Position numbers and translations under genes: made by a program. The notes below the pieces were generated by a model. The model was not told the DNA's origin. It saw only the letters and a program-made list of their open reading frames with translations, and searched no databases. A DNA stretch of 64,000 nt from Triatoma infestans (Eukaryota; Arthropoda; Insecta; Hemiptera; Reduviidae). The DNA is taken from assembly GCA_011037195.1 (NCBI GenBank), contig JAAEAF010004345.1, positions 43,472 through 107,471 on the forward strand. The letters run 5' to 3'. Positions 14,401 to 23,496 of this stretch are shown here, one piece after another (positions within the stretch are counted from its first letter, which is position 1; each line of letters starts with the position of its first letter).

Positions 14401-15741
14401 CGAAAGGAAAACTTGGCCGATCACAAGTTCATTACTTCTTTCGAAAGAAATTTTACCATGATATTGGAATGGATATTTCTATTTACTCTGTACTCAATAA
14501 AATAATGAATGATACATACAAATCAACTTCCTATCAGCAGAGATACTGATAGGACACAAACACAAAGGAACTGGTAGTGATCAGCTGATTTGTGAACTAT
14601 TTGAGCTTACGGTACCCACAGGCAAACTCTAATGCACCTCCATCGCTAAAACACTCACTTCTTTCTACATATGGCACACAAATACAAGTGTGGAATGGAA
14701 TAATACAACATACAATACGATTTATCATTGTAGTCACTTCTTTTACATGAATGTAAACGTTGATTTTATATATACATATATTTCAGATTTTGAGCTAGGA
14801 CACCATTTTTTTTTTTTTATTTCTTCAGAAAGGGAAGTATCCCGAATTTTAATTGAAAATTCTGGAAACATTTTTCTAAGTGTCACGACTTTTGAACAAT
14901 GTAAATGTTTTGTTTTTTACTGATATTGGAAGTTATTAATGAACAAATATTTTCCTTCTATTTTATTATTCTTTGAACCATATGTATGCCTGGTGATTTC
15001 TAGTTATTGAATTTATCGTATTTCATGTTTAACTAAAAAGAACACTCTAAGAAACATGAACGATCGATACTTGTATTTATTTTTAATTATATTGAAAATA
15101 TGTCATAAAAAAGAATAGAAGCTTAAAGCTCTCTTTGGTTTTATTACTGAGATTTCTGTTCAGTCAAAAATCTTTATAACACTTACCTCAAATGCAGCTA
15201 TTTTTGTTTCAATAAATTTATAATTATTGAATGTGAATAGTTATATGTTTCATTTGTTTTTTCAAAATTTCATTTCTTTTGATGCGCTTTTGATGTAAAC
15301 TATGTGAAGTTCTGATGAAACAGGTTACCTACTATTTATCTTAGAAATTATGTAACGGTTTCTTTTCTTGTTAATAAAATAAATGTATATTAATTGTAAA
15401 TAAGATATTGTATATATTTTTTATTTTGCTATGTCGTATTCTGCATCCTCTCTTTTCTTTTTTATAGTAAATACAAGGTTATTTAAAATATTAGGTTTAT
15501 AATGAATATTTATTTATGAATTTATAGAGGAGTAGCAGTGGACGACCAGGGTTATATACTGGTTGGAGATTCGGGCAACAATCGGATCCAGATATTCACC
15601 TCGGAAGGTGGATTCATCCGAGCTTTCGGATGTTGGGGGAGCGGCGAGGGGGAATTCAAAGGATTGGAGGGAGTAGCAGTCATGTCAAATTCCAACATAC
15701 TCGTGTGCGACCGGGAAAACCACAGGATTCAAGTATTTTAG
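2170..15741 (+). CDS. tn: TRIM-NHL protein (thin/TRIM32/nhl-1 type), 3' ten coding exons
   Basis: Ten exons join in phase (2170-2416, 3097-3264, 3832-4009, 5860-6052, 6151-6396, 6502-6671, 9295-9435, 9570-9710, 9819-10036, 15528-15741) into 637 codons and a stop. The first exon opens with a splice acceptor, so the RING and B-box part expected of this family lies upstream of the window. The visible part is a long Ser/acid-rich linker with repeated RSRY and LARSKS-type motifs, a conserved block ([17 protein letters not shown]), then six NHL repeats forming a C-terminal beta-propeller. Family knowledge: Drosophila thin/abba and vertebrate TRIM32 are E3 ubiquitin ligases that maintain muscle sarcomeres. 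The symbol rests on recalled similarity of linker and propeller to thin; nhl-1 is another name used for relatives. Introns hold foldback elements and a mitochondrial insertion, but the exons look intact. Confidence 0.85.
3097..3264 (+). CDS. TRIM-NHL exon: Ser/Thr-rich linker
   Basis: Acceptor GTTTAG, start phase 2 (completes an Arg codon), donor GTATTC (weak), end phase 2. It encodes an RSRY-containing, Ser/Thr/Pro-rich segment with no folded domain. The phase matches both neighbours exactly, which supports the exon despite the weak donor. Confidence 0.7.
3832..4009 (+). CDS. TRIM-NHL exon: linker with [13 protein letters not shown] block
   Basis: Acceptor TTTTTTAG, donor GTAGTT, ends in phase 0 after SRYSALK. 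It contains the block [19 protein letters not shown], which I recall as conserved in thin, followed by an acidic patch and a serine run. The next exon begins [11 protein letters not shown], giving the continuous [14 protein letters not shown] stretch expected of the family. Confidence 0.8.
4697..5058. mobile_element. Foldback (inverted-repeat) element, copy 1
   Basis: Left and right arms are imperfect inverted copies over almost the whole length. The outer arm GGTATTTTATC, the middle GAACTTGGTGAATTTGCTCT and the inner GTGTAACAGAAACATT all recur inverted around a short centre. It has no coding capacity and resembles a foldback/MITE-like non-autonomous element. A closely related copy is at 6716-6980. 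Both lie in introns of the TRIM-NHL gene. The left arm carries, on the minus strand at 4745-4774, a 30-nt block with a hammerhead-like core. Confidence 0.75.
5860..6052 (+). CDS. TRIM-NHL exon: RLARSKS linker
   Basis: It encodes [16 protein letters not shown], an acidic patch, AAYLANRYG, then [21 protein letters not shown]. It ends in phase 1 before GTTGGT. Two in-frame acceptors exist: after 5859 (used here) and after 5844, which would add five residues (ADRLQ). The downstream site gives the better match to the family. Confidence 0.8.
6151..6396 (+). CDS. TRIM-NHL exon: conserved [12 protein letters not shown] block
   Basis: Acceptor TTAAACAG, start phase 1, donor GTAAGT after 6396, end phase 1. 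It encodes [21 protein letters not shown], then [22 protein letters not shown] and an SPTSPTQ tail. This block immediately precedes the propeller in the thin-type family and is a strong family marker. Confidence 0.85.
6502..6671 (+). CDS. TRIM-NHL exon: start of NHL propeller
   Basis: It encodes [21 protein letters not shown], then [20 protein letters not shown] and NHRVQ, the first NHL repeat. It begins in phase 1 after GGCTAG; a second in-frame acceptor (CGCAG, exon start 6511) would remove three residues. It ends in phase 0 exactly after HRVQ, the same place in the repeat as the next two exons, so NHL repeats and exons are in register here. Confidence 0.9.
6716..6980. mobile_element. Foldback element, copy 2
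   Basis: Same family as 4697-5058: identical outer motif (GGTATTTTATCCG), GTTCCTGACCG, CAGAGCAAATTCACC, then inverted arms back to GGATCAAATACCAGA. It is about 100 bp shorter because the centre is reduced. It begins shortly after the exon donor at 6672. Both arms carry the 30-nt hammerhead-like block (minus 6770-6799, plus 6902-6931). Confidence 0.75.
7654..8187 (+). pseudogene. nad4: Nuclear copy of mitochondrial nad4 (NUMT)
   Basis: About 177 codons read without frameshift as the middle of NADH dehydrogenase subunit 4, from YQPERL to MIGHGLC, including [25 protein letters not shown] and [17 protein letters not shown] must be read as Trp in two places (HF-W-LPKAH and NY-W-GLWG), and AGA/AGG make best sense as Ser, which is the invertebrate mitochondrial code. 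The strand is T/G-rich, as nad4 is in insect mitochondria. Sequence similarity starts and stops abruptly, with ordinary intron on both sides. In the nuclear code it cannot be translated through. The intact frame implies a recent transfer. An assembly chimera is the alternative. Confidence 0.93.
8188..9294 (+). other. Intron sequence, no further gene
   Basis: AT-rich intron between the nad4 insertion and NHL repeat 2. An open stretch at 8349-8624 has no recognisable domain, splice context or codon character and is taken as chance. A short (TAA)n tract lies near 8818. Confidence 0.5.
9295..9435 (+). CDS. TRIM-NHL exon: NHL repeat 2
   Basis: This 47-codon, phase 0-0 exon has acceptor TTATTAG and donor GTAAGA. 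It encodes [20 protein letters not shown], then [20 protein letters not shown] and RYNHRIQ, a complete NHL repeat. It follows the 2.6-kb intron that holds a foldback element and the nad4 insertion. Confidence 0.93.
9570..9710 (+). CDS. TRIM-NHL exon: NHL repeat 3
   Basis: This 47-codon, phase 0-0 exon has acceptor CCATTCAG and donor GTAAAA. It encodes [20 protein letters not shown], then [20 protein letters not shown] and KENHRVQ. It has the same length and phase as the preceding exon, as expected for repeat-by-repeat exon duplication. Confidence 0.93.
9819..10036 (+). CDS. TRIM-NHL exon: NHL repeat 4 and start of 5
   Basis: Acceptor TCATTTAG, donor GTCAGT, ends in phase 2 within KFPR. It encodes [20 protein letters not shown], then [40 protein letters not shown] and [12 protein letters not shown]. 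The next constitutive exon is 5.5 kb away and resumes exactly at the Arg codon ([10 protein letters not shown]). Confidence 0.92.
10037..15527 (+). other. Long TRIM-NHL intron, mostly unidentified
   Basis: This is a 5.5-kb intron. Apart from the candidate exon at 12281-12632 it is AT-rich. On the minus strand near 13.9-14.1 kb a short frame ([11 protein letters not shown]) looks like the eroded C-terminal zinc-knuckle region of a non-LTR retrotransposon, but it is too degraded to delimit. Nothing else is recognisable. Confidence 0.4.
12281..12632 (+). CDS. Candidate alternative exon (Ser/Pro-rich) in TRIM-NHL intron
   Basis: It opens after AGATCAG, is free of stops and is much more GC-rich than the surrounding intron. 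It encodes a Ser/Pro-rich segment with a nine-proline run, then [30 protein letters not shown] and [13 protein letters not shown]. It ends at a consensus donor (GTAAGT at 12633). Its start phase fits the exon ending at 10036, but its end phase (0) does not fit the exon at 15528 (needs 2). It would therefore need another exon or produce a different C-terminus; the frame in fact stays open to about 12780. It could be an isoform-specific exon or a chance open stretch. Confidence 0.35.
15528..15741 (+). CDS. TRIM-NHL last coding exon: NHL repeats 5-6 and stop
   Basis: Acceptor TTTATAG, start phase 2. It encodes [20 protein letters not shown], then [40 protein letters not shown] and [10 protein letters not shown], followed by TAG at 15739-15741. 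Ending at HRIQVF closes the propeller and is the usual end of this family. A consensus donor GTAAGT starts at 15743, one base after the stop, so the 3' UTR is probably spliced. Confidence 0.92.
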
Positions 15742-16090
15742 TGTAAGTTTAACTTATTCGTTAGAAGATTTTATTCAATTATTAGTTCAGACTGGTTCAA
15801 TAATATTCCTTTTAAATGGATTATTTAGTTGCAACTCGAGTTTTAAGACAATGATGTATTCATACAAAGTGTAATACAATTTACTTTCATAAGAATGTTA
15901 TAATAATATTTTAAAGTATTTATTTTAGATAAAAAATATTGGAATATTAAAAAATATTTTCCAACAGTAATTAGTGTTACAGTGAGGTACTTAAAATATT
16001 GAGGGCTGCCACCATAGTTATAGTAATAAATTATGAGCATTTTGCCCTCAGTAATCCTTCCAGATGTTAACAATAGATTAATTTCTTCTT

Positions 16091-16315
16091 CAGAGATATT
16101 TTCCGTGATAGCCTGCTTCTTTTTGTGGTCATCGACTGTTTTCGGGCGTTCGTCCATCATCAGGATGCATTTGTCAAACTGTGTGATGACACAGTTTGCA
16201 CAGAGCAAATTTAATTGATATACTCAGCGTGTACACCGTTTGACAAATGCATCCTGATGCTCAACACCGGTCGATGACCACAAAAAGAAGTAGGCTATCA
16301 CGGAAAATATCTCTG
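16091..16315. mobile_element. Foldback element, third type
   Basis: Inverted arms CAGAGATATTTTCCGTGATAG and its complement end the element. Inner arms GGTCATCGAC and GCATTTGTCAAA are also inverted. The outer arms differ from the copies at 4.7 and 6.7 kb, but the internal block (minus strand 16134-16163) matches theirs in length and key bases. It lies between the last coding exon of the TRIM-NHL gene and the candidate terminal exon at 16380. Confidence 0.7.
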
Positions 16316-16379
16316 ATGCTTTCCAGCTCTGCGGAACCAACCACAATAACTAATTTCTTCATCTTTTTTTGTTTTATAG

Positions 16380-16545
16380 GAATCACCTAACAGGTTCTAC
16401 AGAGTATCTTAGATTTGATTCTCCTTCCATTAAGAAAATCAAAATTGCTGCTACTGTACCAGCACCAAGATATCGTTCACCTTCTTTAACGATATATTCA
16501 CCAACATCAAGTTTAATGTATCAACGTAGAATGTCTATATCATAA
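16380..16545 (+). CDS. Candidate alternative 3'-terminal exon of TRIM-NHL gene
   Basis: After the acceptor TTTTATAG there is an open frame of 54 codons ending in TAA (16543-16545). It includes NHLTGSTEYLRFDSPSIKKI and then AATVPAPRYRSPSLTIYSPT, a composition like the Ser/Pro-rich linkers of this gene. The frame needs a preceding exon ending in phase 2, which fits the exon ending at 10036 but not the normal last coding exon, whose stop falls just before its donor. It may be 3' UTR with chance coding look, or the C-terminus of an isoform lacking NHL repeats 5-6. Confidence 0.35.
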
Positions 16546-19500
16546 AAATAATAATAATTAGAAACATCGGCTTTGATTAGACCAAGTTTCTCTTCTAGCT
16601 GATTCCCATAATAATGGATAATTTGAGTGCCTTTTCTTATCTCTTACTTTTCCCAAGTGCTTTTATTTTTAATAGGCACTTATAAAGACAGTTGTAGGAA
16701 GAGAATTTTACTTTCTTTATTACCATAAATTATAATCTTTAATATCAAGTTACTTGGAGGAATAATCATATGTTCATTTGATCATATGTGTACTTCGCCA
16801 TACATTATATTGATTAAAGATTACAATCTAAAAACCTATCGATAACACTATTTTAGTAAAACAAATATTATCTCTTGCCCTAGTTTATCTTTTAGGGAAA
16901 ATAATATCGAAATTGATGATTGAGTACCATTTTCATCTTATTCTGATCATAGAAGTGTCCTTAATTATGTGAAGAAAAATGTAACCGTCCCAGGGATTTC
17001 AGTTATGTTAGAAATCTCCAGTGGAAACGGGCTAAATATTAAATTATGATTGTGATAAGTGGATTTTTGAATGAATTAAGATCGATGAAGAGCATAAGGA
17101 CTTATGGAACTCCAGTTACCAATTATGTGCTAGTCATTTAGTGAAAAAATAAAAAAATAAAACAAGTCATCTGATTTAGTAAATATCACTTTTTAATAAT
17201 CTCATTTGGATCATGAATTTTTTTAGACTGATAAATTTATATCGGCAAAAAAGAAAAGTGTGTGTTTTATTGTTTAGTCCTAATCCAAAAGTGAGTTTTT
17301 TGTTTTATATAAATTAAATTATTGAACTATTTATAATTGTTAAGTAAAATAAAATTTTATGTTAACAATTTATTTTTATTTTTATTCTATTCAGTTATTA
17401 GTTTACAAAGGAACCTTGCGAATTTTTACTTTCCCTTGGACGTGATAGTTATCCACACATAGGATTTTTTAGTCAGTAAGATCCATCCTACAACTTCTTG
17501 GTCAACCTCTTCTGGGATTTCATCAAAATACTAGCAGCTTCCACTTTTTCTTGACAGCTTAAGCAATAGCGAAGTCTTTCGCTTTTCTAATGGCTACTTT
17601 TTTTTTATTTTCCAAGAGCAGCTAAATCTCTAGTTTGATTCTACATCCGGTTTTCTGCATTCAGCATCATTTGAAGAACGCCGCTATTTGCAAAAGATCT
17701 TTAATGATCTTGCACATAGTTGCTATTGTTCTTAAATGAACATATGATCTGATAATAAGAAGTGTTAGATATATGTAGTTATATATCTACCTAAATCCCC
17801 TGCGAGGTAGAAAATCTATTAAGTCTCCCTTGGGTAATGGTGTTTGTAAATATAATGTAATCATGTGTAAAGTGTATAAGATGTAAGTGGGAGTAACTAT
17901 GGTTGTGAATGTGTGGTAATGAACTAAATTTTTTCTGGGAGGGCGCAAAACAAGCCCAAGTAATTGCACACATCAGTTATCTCTGCAGATGATTGACGTG
18001 AGTGATACAATTATTTAATAGTAAGTGTTTATCTATTTGGATATTGAACAGTCACATCTTACTCAAAACTACTTTTAATTGATCAATTTAAGAACAACCC
18101 TAGTTAACCAATAAATTTATGTGAACCAGAATCTTAAAGAAACTATAAATTCAAGAATTTTATTACATAAATCTTGTAAACCATTCATATAGCCAGCGAA
18201 GAAAACATAATGAGATATTTTTATACATTTAAGCGCAAAGGTTCTTACATTCAATATTGAAATTCATTATTTTTACTATCCATAAAAATAATTATTTTTT
18301 CCCCAGAAGTTAATAGAGGGTACTGTGGTTGAACAGAATAAAAAAATCTGTGTTTGTCTGCATTACTGACAAAATCTGAGATATTGTATTATTTTGCGTT
18401 TTTGGACTTTTATACAAATTCAAAGAAGCAAGCATATGATTGGTATCATTAGTAAATAGTATATGATTGGTGATCATGATCTTCATATATATACGTAAAT
18501 ATATATATCTATAAAAGGTGATGATATATAAATTACCTACTTACACAAAAATAGTAAAAAAATAACTATTGATAAATAACTTATTGAGAACTCAAAAGAT
18601 ATGGAATTAGTCGTAAAACTTTATCAATTCTACAAAGTGTATTATAAATAAAAATAACTACTGTCCAGGTAAGTTTAGTGATGAGAATCAGATATTATAT
18701 AATTCTTTGTTGGAATAAAATTGATAACAAATAACTCATCCTTTTTTAAGTATGTACTTTTTTCATGTTAAAAAGTACGTTTCTAACCTAAAGAGGCTAG
18801 AATATAGGTTGATGATGATTTTTTTGAGAACAGAAACGTCCCTGTTAACATGTAAAAATATATAGTGAAAAAAAAGGAGGAGATATTATCACCAATTTTA
18901 AGACTTATTAAGAAACACTCACATGAAAAATCATGTCTCTTAACCCATAAGTCCCATTCTTCTAATTAAAAAGGCGTTTTCAAATTTGAAATTTTTTACT
19001 AAAATGGCCAATATCCATTATTATAGTAGTCCCATCATTATAATTGTCAATATAATACTAAAGTTGGTGAAATCATCTGTTTTATATTAAAATGCCAGAT
19101 GCAAGATGCTCAGAATTGATATTCCTCTATCAAAAGATCCAATCCTTTCGAGTTTCGATTAAAATCTGTCAACGAGACTGTCAGATTTTTCTTTGTAATT
19201 TCTAAAAATTGCCCCAAGGATTTGTTTTCTTGAAACTTCGGGTTTTTTAGGAGATTAATGAGGTTTAGGCTGGCCTGTAAGCTAACTATGTAGTTTTGTG
19301 GGAACTACATTGTTAGTCACCTAAGCGCATTTGTCCCAAAAAACCAATAAATATAACCACCACCAACTATATTGTGTGTAATTGCTAGAAGCGTGGCGTA
19401 CAAAATTTCAAACTTGAAGAAAACTGACACTATTTTCGTTTGGATTGCGAAGCTTTTCATCAAAATCAGTACTACTCCACTGTAGAAATGGATTTTTGTT

Positions 19501-19734
19501 GTGTTCAGGAGTAGCTGTTCTTACATTAGGGCTTCACCTCTTCCCTCTAACTGTGGCTTTACTTCTTTTTTATTTTTTTGTAAACAAATAATATTAACAG
19601 CGTTATGTTCAGGCATCACTTAATAAATTACCATAGGCAGGTAGACCGAAGGTGTAGATATTTGTAATGTAATGAATACGATAATACTAGGTGAACAATC
19701 GAAGTATATAATACAAACGTTTTACTTTTAGATT
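16546..19734. other. Intergenic, nothing recognised
   Basis: AT-rich sequence downstream of the TRIM-NHL gene. Slightly GC-richer patches at about 17.4-18.0 kb and 19.1-19.4 kb may be old transposon remnants, but I see no protein motif, terminal repeat or RNA gene. Confidence 0.5.
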
Positions 19735-20260
19735 TAAAAAATTTTGTGAGGATCGGTCAAGAAAAAACATTCAATTATGCCGACGTTTCAATTATGCAAG
19801 AGTTTGTTGGTTTGTAATTTTATTGTATTAGTGGAGTCTTTTGTTAATTTAATGTAAGTTTTTGTGTCTGTAAGAAGATTCTGTATTTTTAAAGTATAAT
19901 CGTCTTTATTCATAGCAACAGTTTGCTTGGTTTTGTCAGAAGAAAGGATTAGAATATCAGGATTTTCTTTAAGGAAATTTTTTGAGGTTCTGATTTTATA
20001 AGGATTGGATAAGTAGGGTCATTCTCGTATCGGTTCTGGGTTAGTGAGTGTAAATGATTTGTAATAACATTAATACATTTTGACCTAGTGTAATATTGTT
20101 CGTTTTCATCAAGTTGGTTGACCGCGTATTCTAAGTCACAAATAATATTAGACACAGGAATGTCCCTAGCCTGATAAGGAACTGAACCTAAACTAAGAGT
20201 GTATTTTACAACTGTTGGAATTTCTGTATCTGTTAAATTTATATACTAGTTACCACTAAC

Positions 20261-20271
20261 ATTAAAAGCAA
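20261..20271. repeat. Target-site duplication of I-like LINE (left)
   Basis: ATTAAAAGCAA, identical to 20913-20923 on the other side of the LINE fragment. The Penelope sequence resumes after the right copy. Confidence 0.85.
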
Positions 20272-20912
20272 TGTAGGAGAAGGGTTAATGCTTTGGCTCG
20301 GAGAGGTAAGGTGCGTCTCTATTGGATACCCGGACATGCGGAAATAGAGGGCGGATCATCATTACCATTTTGTGGTCCTGAACCGGCCCTTGCCGTCACG
20401 AAGAAGTTTCGCGACAAACAGAACAGATTTTGGGAGATGAGAGTCTGGAGAAATGCTGGGGGGACACGCAGGGGTGCCTCCAAGCTAAAAGATTTATAAA
20501 AGGAATTAAGCAGGGAGTTTTGGAGTATCTCTTGACTCTTAGTAAGACAAGCCTGAGGACCTTGGTGGGGGTAGTGACTGGACACACTTGGGTGTCTAGT
20601 CACTAGTTTAACATAGGGAGGACGTCTAGTCCTATTTGTCAGAACTGCGACAACGGAGTCAGGGAAACAGTGTACCACTATTTATGTCAGTGTCCCCGTT
20701 TCGCTGGTACTAGGTTTCGCCTATTTGGGAGGGCACCAATCTCGCAGGATTGCCTGGGCGAGTTGGAGTCAAGGATATCTTGGGATATTGTAGATTGACC
20801 GGTAAGCCACCGGGAGAGACTATTTAAGGGGATATGGGGAGCGTCGGAGGGATAAAAGCCAATAGGCTTAGGTCCCACGCTATCAGTCACCCGGTATAAT
20901 AATAATAATAAT
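20272..20912 (+). mobile_element. 5'-truncated I-like LINE (RNase H end, TAA tail)
   Basis: A 3' fragment of a non-LTR element on the + strand. It begins in an RNase H domain (RLYWIPGHAEIEG), continues into the usual C-terminal region (LRTLVGVVTGH in the related copy) and ends in a (TAA)n tail, as in the I clade. It is flanked by an 11-bp direct repeat, ATTAAAAGCAA (20261-20271 and 20913-20923), so it is a clean retrotransposition into the Penelope element. The coding frame is broken. A sister copy is at 45093-45925. Confidence 0.85.
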
Positions 20913-21419
20913 ATTAAAAGCAACACTGTGTTCTGACAAAATGGTGCTAATTTTTTTAATATGTGTGTCTCTGATAGTATTAAACAACTTTTGGAAACTA
21001 CTTTCTGATGTCTATTAATAACAAATCCAGGTAATAAATTTTGTTCAGACTTCTTCAAGGAATCAATTTCACTGTTGATAGCTTTGATATTGTAGATGCA
21101 GATCTTGATTTCTATATTCAATAAATTTTTCTTGTATCGTGTGTTTGAATGCTCTTTGAATTTCATCTAAAAACTGATATGGTTGGGTATGGAAAACCCT
21201 TAAACATGATTGTCAATGTGACTTGGAAAAATTTGTTTTTGCATTTTAAAAGAAAAATCCTTTGGTTCAGTGCAGCTGCTAATTTTTTGATTGGCCGTGG
21301 CCCATTTCTTAAGAAACGAAGATGCATCTGATCCAAACTATCTTCGTAGCAAAAGAATCCCATTGTAATGTATTTAAGAAAGAAAAATGTTCACTCAGCT
21401 TCCCAATATAAAAGAATTT

Positions 21420-21650
21420 GTTGGCCATTGATGAATTTATGAAGAAAGTTGAACCGTTGAAAGTTATGAAGAAATTTGGTGATGATCGGTCAAGAAAAAA
21501 CATTCAATTATGCCGACTTTTTCACAAAGTTTCCTGTCTTTATCAAGGCTTTAATCTAAAAAACAATACAATGAGGAACCCCAATGCATTCATTAATAAT
21601 ACTATAAAATGCAGAATACTAATAACAAAAACAAACAAAGCAAAAAAAAA
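21420..21650. repeat. Penelope terminal repeat segment
   Basis: A segment of about 230 bp running from AGAATTTGTTGGCC through GATCGGTCAAGAAAAAAC and ATTCAATTATGCCGAC to AATGCAGAATACT. It recurs inverted at 30085-30302, and its core recurs in the same orientation at 19750-19785. Such shared ends mark boundaries of Penelope copies. Confidence 0.8.
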
Positions 21651-22033
21651 TTTTTTTTAAATAAAAAAAATAATGAACTTACATATAGATAGTCGTGAAG
21701 ATGTGGAATAAGAATTTAGAACATACACATTTGTTAAATAGCAGAAACATAAAGAGGAAAAAATAAAAATTTTTACTTGTGTCTTGTTTTAATCTACAGA
21801 AATGGAAGTGGATTGAATAGGAAAGTGAAACGGATTTTTAGGGTTGGAGTAGGTGAAAGGGAATTCTAGAAGGTTATGCTTTGAAAAAACCGTTATACAA
21901 CGCAGACAAATTCCTAGTATCATTACGAAAATTAACATAAAATTTATTTCTTTTGATAAATCATTTCTAATATATTTCTTTTTGTCCTGTTACTTTCTCT
22001 AGCTAGTATTTTTGTTTTTGGAAAAAATCAAAA

Positions 22034-22240
22034 TTATGATTTTATTTCCTTACAATGTTTCGTCAGTACAATAATGTTGTCTTTGTCATTTTTATATCTG
22101 AGGTCGTATTCATGTTGGTACATTCTGTTTTTTAAGTATTGTGTAGTTTGACCAACATAAACAGCTGGACATTGTGCACAGTCTATCTGGTAAACGAAGT
22201 CTGATTGTAATTTGTTGGGTGTAGAGGGCTTTAAGTTTGC
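22034..22240 (-). pseudogene. Penelope GIY-YIG endonuclease domain
   Basis: The minus strand reads LKPSTPNKLQSDFVYQIDCA, then QCPAVYVGQTTQYLKNRMYQ and HEYDLRYKNDKDN, ending at a TAA (22034-22036). VYxIxCxxC followed by YVGQT and LxxRxxxH is the GIY-YIG signature of Penelope elements, with the paired cysteines of the linker. Homology appears to continue past the stop (KTKILARE, KRNILEM), so the domain was longer before decay. Confidence 0.85.
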
Positions 22241-22665
22241 TGTATAACTTGTTAATAGTATTAGTGCATTTATGCGCTAAAGTGATATTAGAGCGTCTGA
22301 AAATGTTTGAGATTTTCTCTGACAGTCTGTTAATGTATGTAAATGAAACGTATTTAGGAGGTTGGTCAACAGAAATATGAGGAGAATGAGTTAAGTTGTT
22401 GCCATAATGTCGTTAGTCAGTGAGTGTAGATGACAGTATTTCGTTAAGTGTTCTATTAATGAGGTGTTGAGGATAGCCATTGTTAGAAAAAATTATAGAG
22501 AGTCTTTTTTTATTGTCCTGATGAAATTTGGATGACTAAGGGAAAAGACGCGACGGGAAAAAGCTTTAACAAAATTAATTTTTTGGGAATATGGGTGTTG
22601 GGATTGAAATGAAGGTAACGGTCGGATGTATGTTTTTTGAGTGGCAGTTAGTTATAAGAGTATTG

Positions 22666-23049
22666 TTAACAAACATCGCGTATAATGGTTAAGTCGAGAA
22701 AGTTAATAATATTGTTGTCTACTAGTTTGTAAGTAAAATGTAGACGAGGATGGAAAGAATTAAATATGTCCAGAATTGTGTGTACTTGGTCGGATGGTAT
22801 TGCAATCAGACCAATCAGGCAATCATCTACATATTTGTAAAAGAAGGGCAATTTAAAAGGGAGTTTGGGAATGGATTTGCCTATTAAGTCGTTCATGATA
22901 ATATCAGCAAGAATTGGTGCTAAGCTACCTATTGCTGTTTCAAAAATCTGTTTATAAAACTGATTATTATATTTTAAGTATCCTGAGTTACTACAGTGTG
23001 TGAGTAATGTGACAAAGGTGTTCATGGGAATTTTTGTTTTATTATCCAA
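22666..23049 (-). pseudogene. Penelope reverse transcriptase fragment
   Basis: 127 open codons containing FVTLLTHCSNSGYLKYNNQF, YKQIFETAIGSLAPILADII and the catalytic FFYKYVDDCLIG (YVDD box), then HPRLHFTYKLVDN and NFLDLTI. These correspond to the conserved RT core of Penelope-like elements, where GTxMGS and YVDD are typical. Here GTAMGS is altered to ETAIGS, consistent with decay. Upstream homology continues past an in-frame stop. Confidence 0.88.
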
Positions 23050-23496
23050 TAATGGAAATTATTTTTTTATAAGAGCTATTGTGTCATTTATAGGAACTCA
23101 ATATCACTTATCAGTTAGCTTAAAAATCAGCTTATCAATAACTCTCCCACTCCTCCAAAAATTTATAGTCTTGTCAAATAAGAGAAGAAGAAACATTTTA
23201 TTAAATGGCTTACAATAAAAAGGCTGCTCAACTTTGTTGAGGTGCAAAAACACAGCATTCTGATCTATCCTAAGACAACAGTACTACATAATAAATAAAG
23301 AATAAAGCAAGCGTAATGCAAGCGTGTCGCAACGAGCAATGTAAATAAAACAATTTTTTGATACGGGAACATAAAATATCAAAAGTCACGAAGGAAGAAA
23401 AAAGTAAACAGAAAGAAAGAAAAGAAGAAATTAATAACTATATATGATTGTGTATGATGCCTACTGAGTCTATAATAATTGACTCTACTAGGCTTG

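Larger units (their letters stand above)
19735..21385 (-). mobile_element. Penelope-like element, 5' copy (interrupted)
   Basis: The minus strand encodes the N-terminal part of a Penelope-type protein, with pieces SLDQMHLRFLRNGPRPIKKL, GSVPYQARDIPVSNIICDLE and then the start of the RT region (SSDKTKQTVAMNKDDYTLKI, LLTDTKTYIKLTKDSTN). This follows the family pattern of a DKG-like motif followed by YxxK and DTxTYxxL. It is broken by stops and frameshifts and by the I-like LINE at 20272-20912. It ends at a terminal segment (19.74-19.79 kb) shared with 21.42-21.65 kb and 30.09-30.30 kb. It lies head to tail with the copy at 21386-23130, the partial-tandem arrangement typical of Penelope elements. 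Confidence 0.75.
21386..23130 (-). mobile_element. Penelope-like element, 3' copy (RT plus GIY-YIG)
   Basis: The minus strand carries the catalytic RT at 22666-23049 and the GIY-YIG endonuclease at 22034-22240, then about 400 bp of 3' sequence ending in the shared terminal segment (21.42-21.65 kb). RT plus GIY-YIG is diagnostic of Penelope-like elements. The 5' part is missing: the reading frame fades at about 23.1 kb, just upstream of VPINDTIALIKK, where it abuts the 3' end of the R2-like element. Stop codons show that it is inactive. Confidence 0.85.

Noticed and set aside
15843..16208. 121-codon minus-strand frame overlapping the foldback element
   Set aside because: It arises from the inverted-repeat arms and flanking AT-rich DNA. 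It has no domain, and a mirrored frame exists on the other strand.
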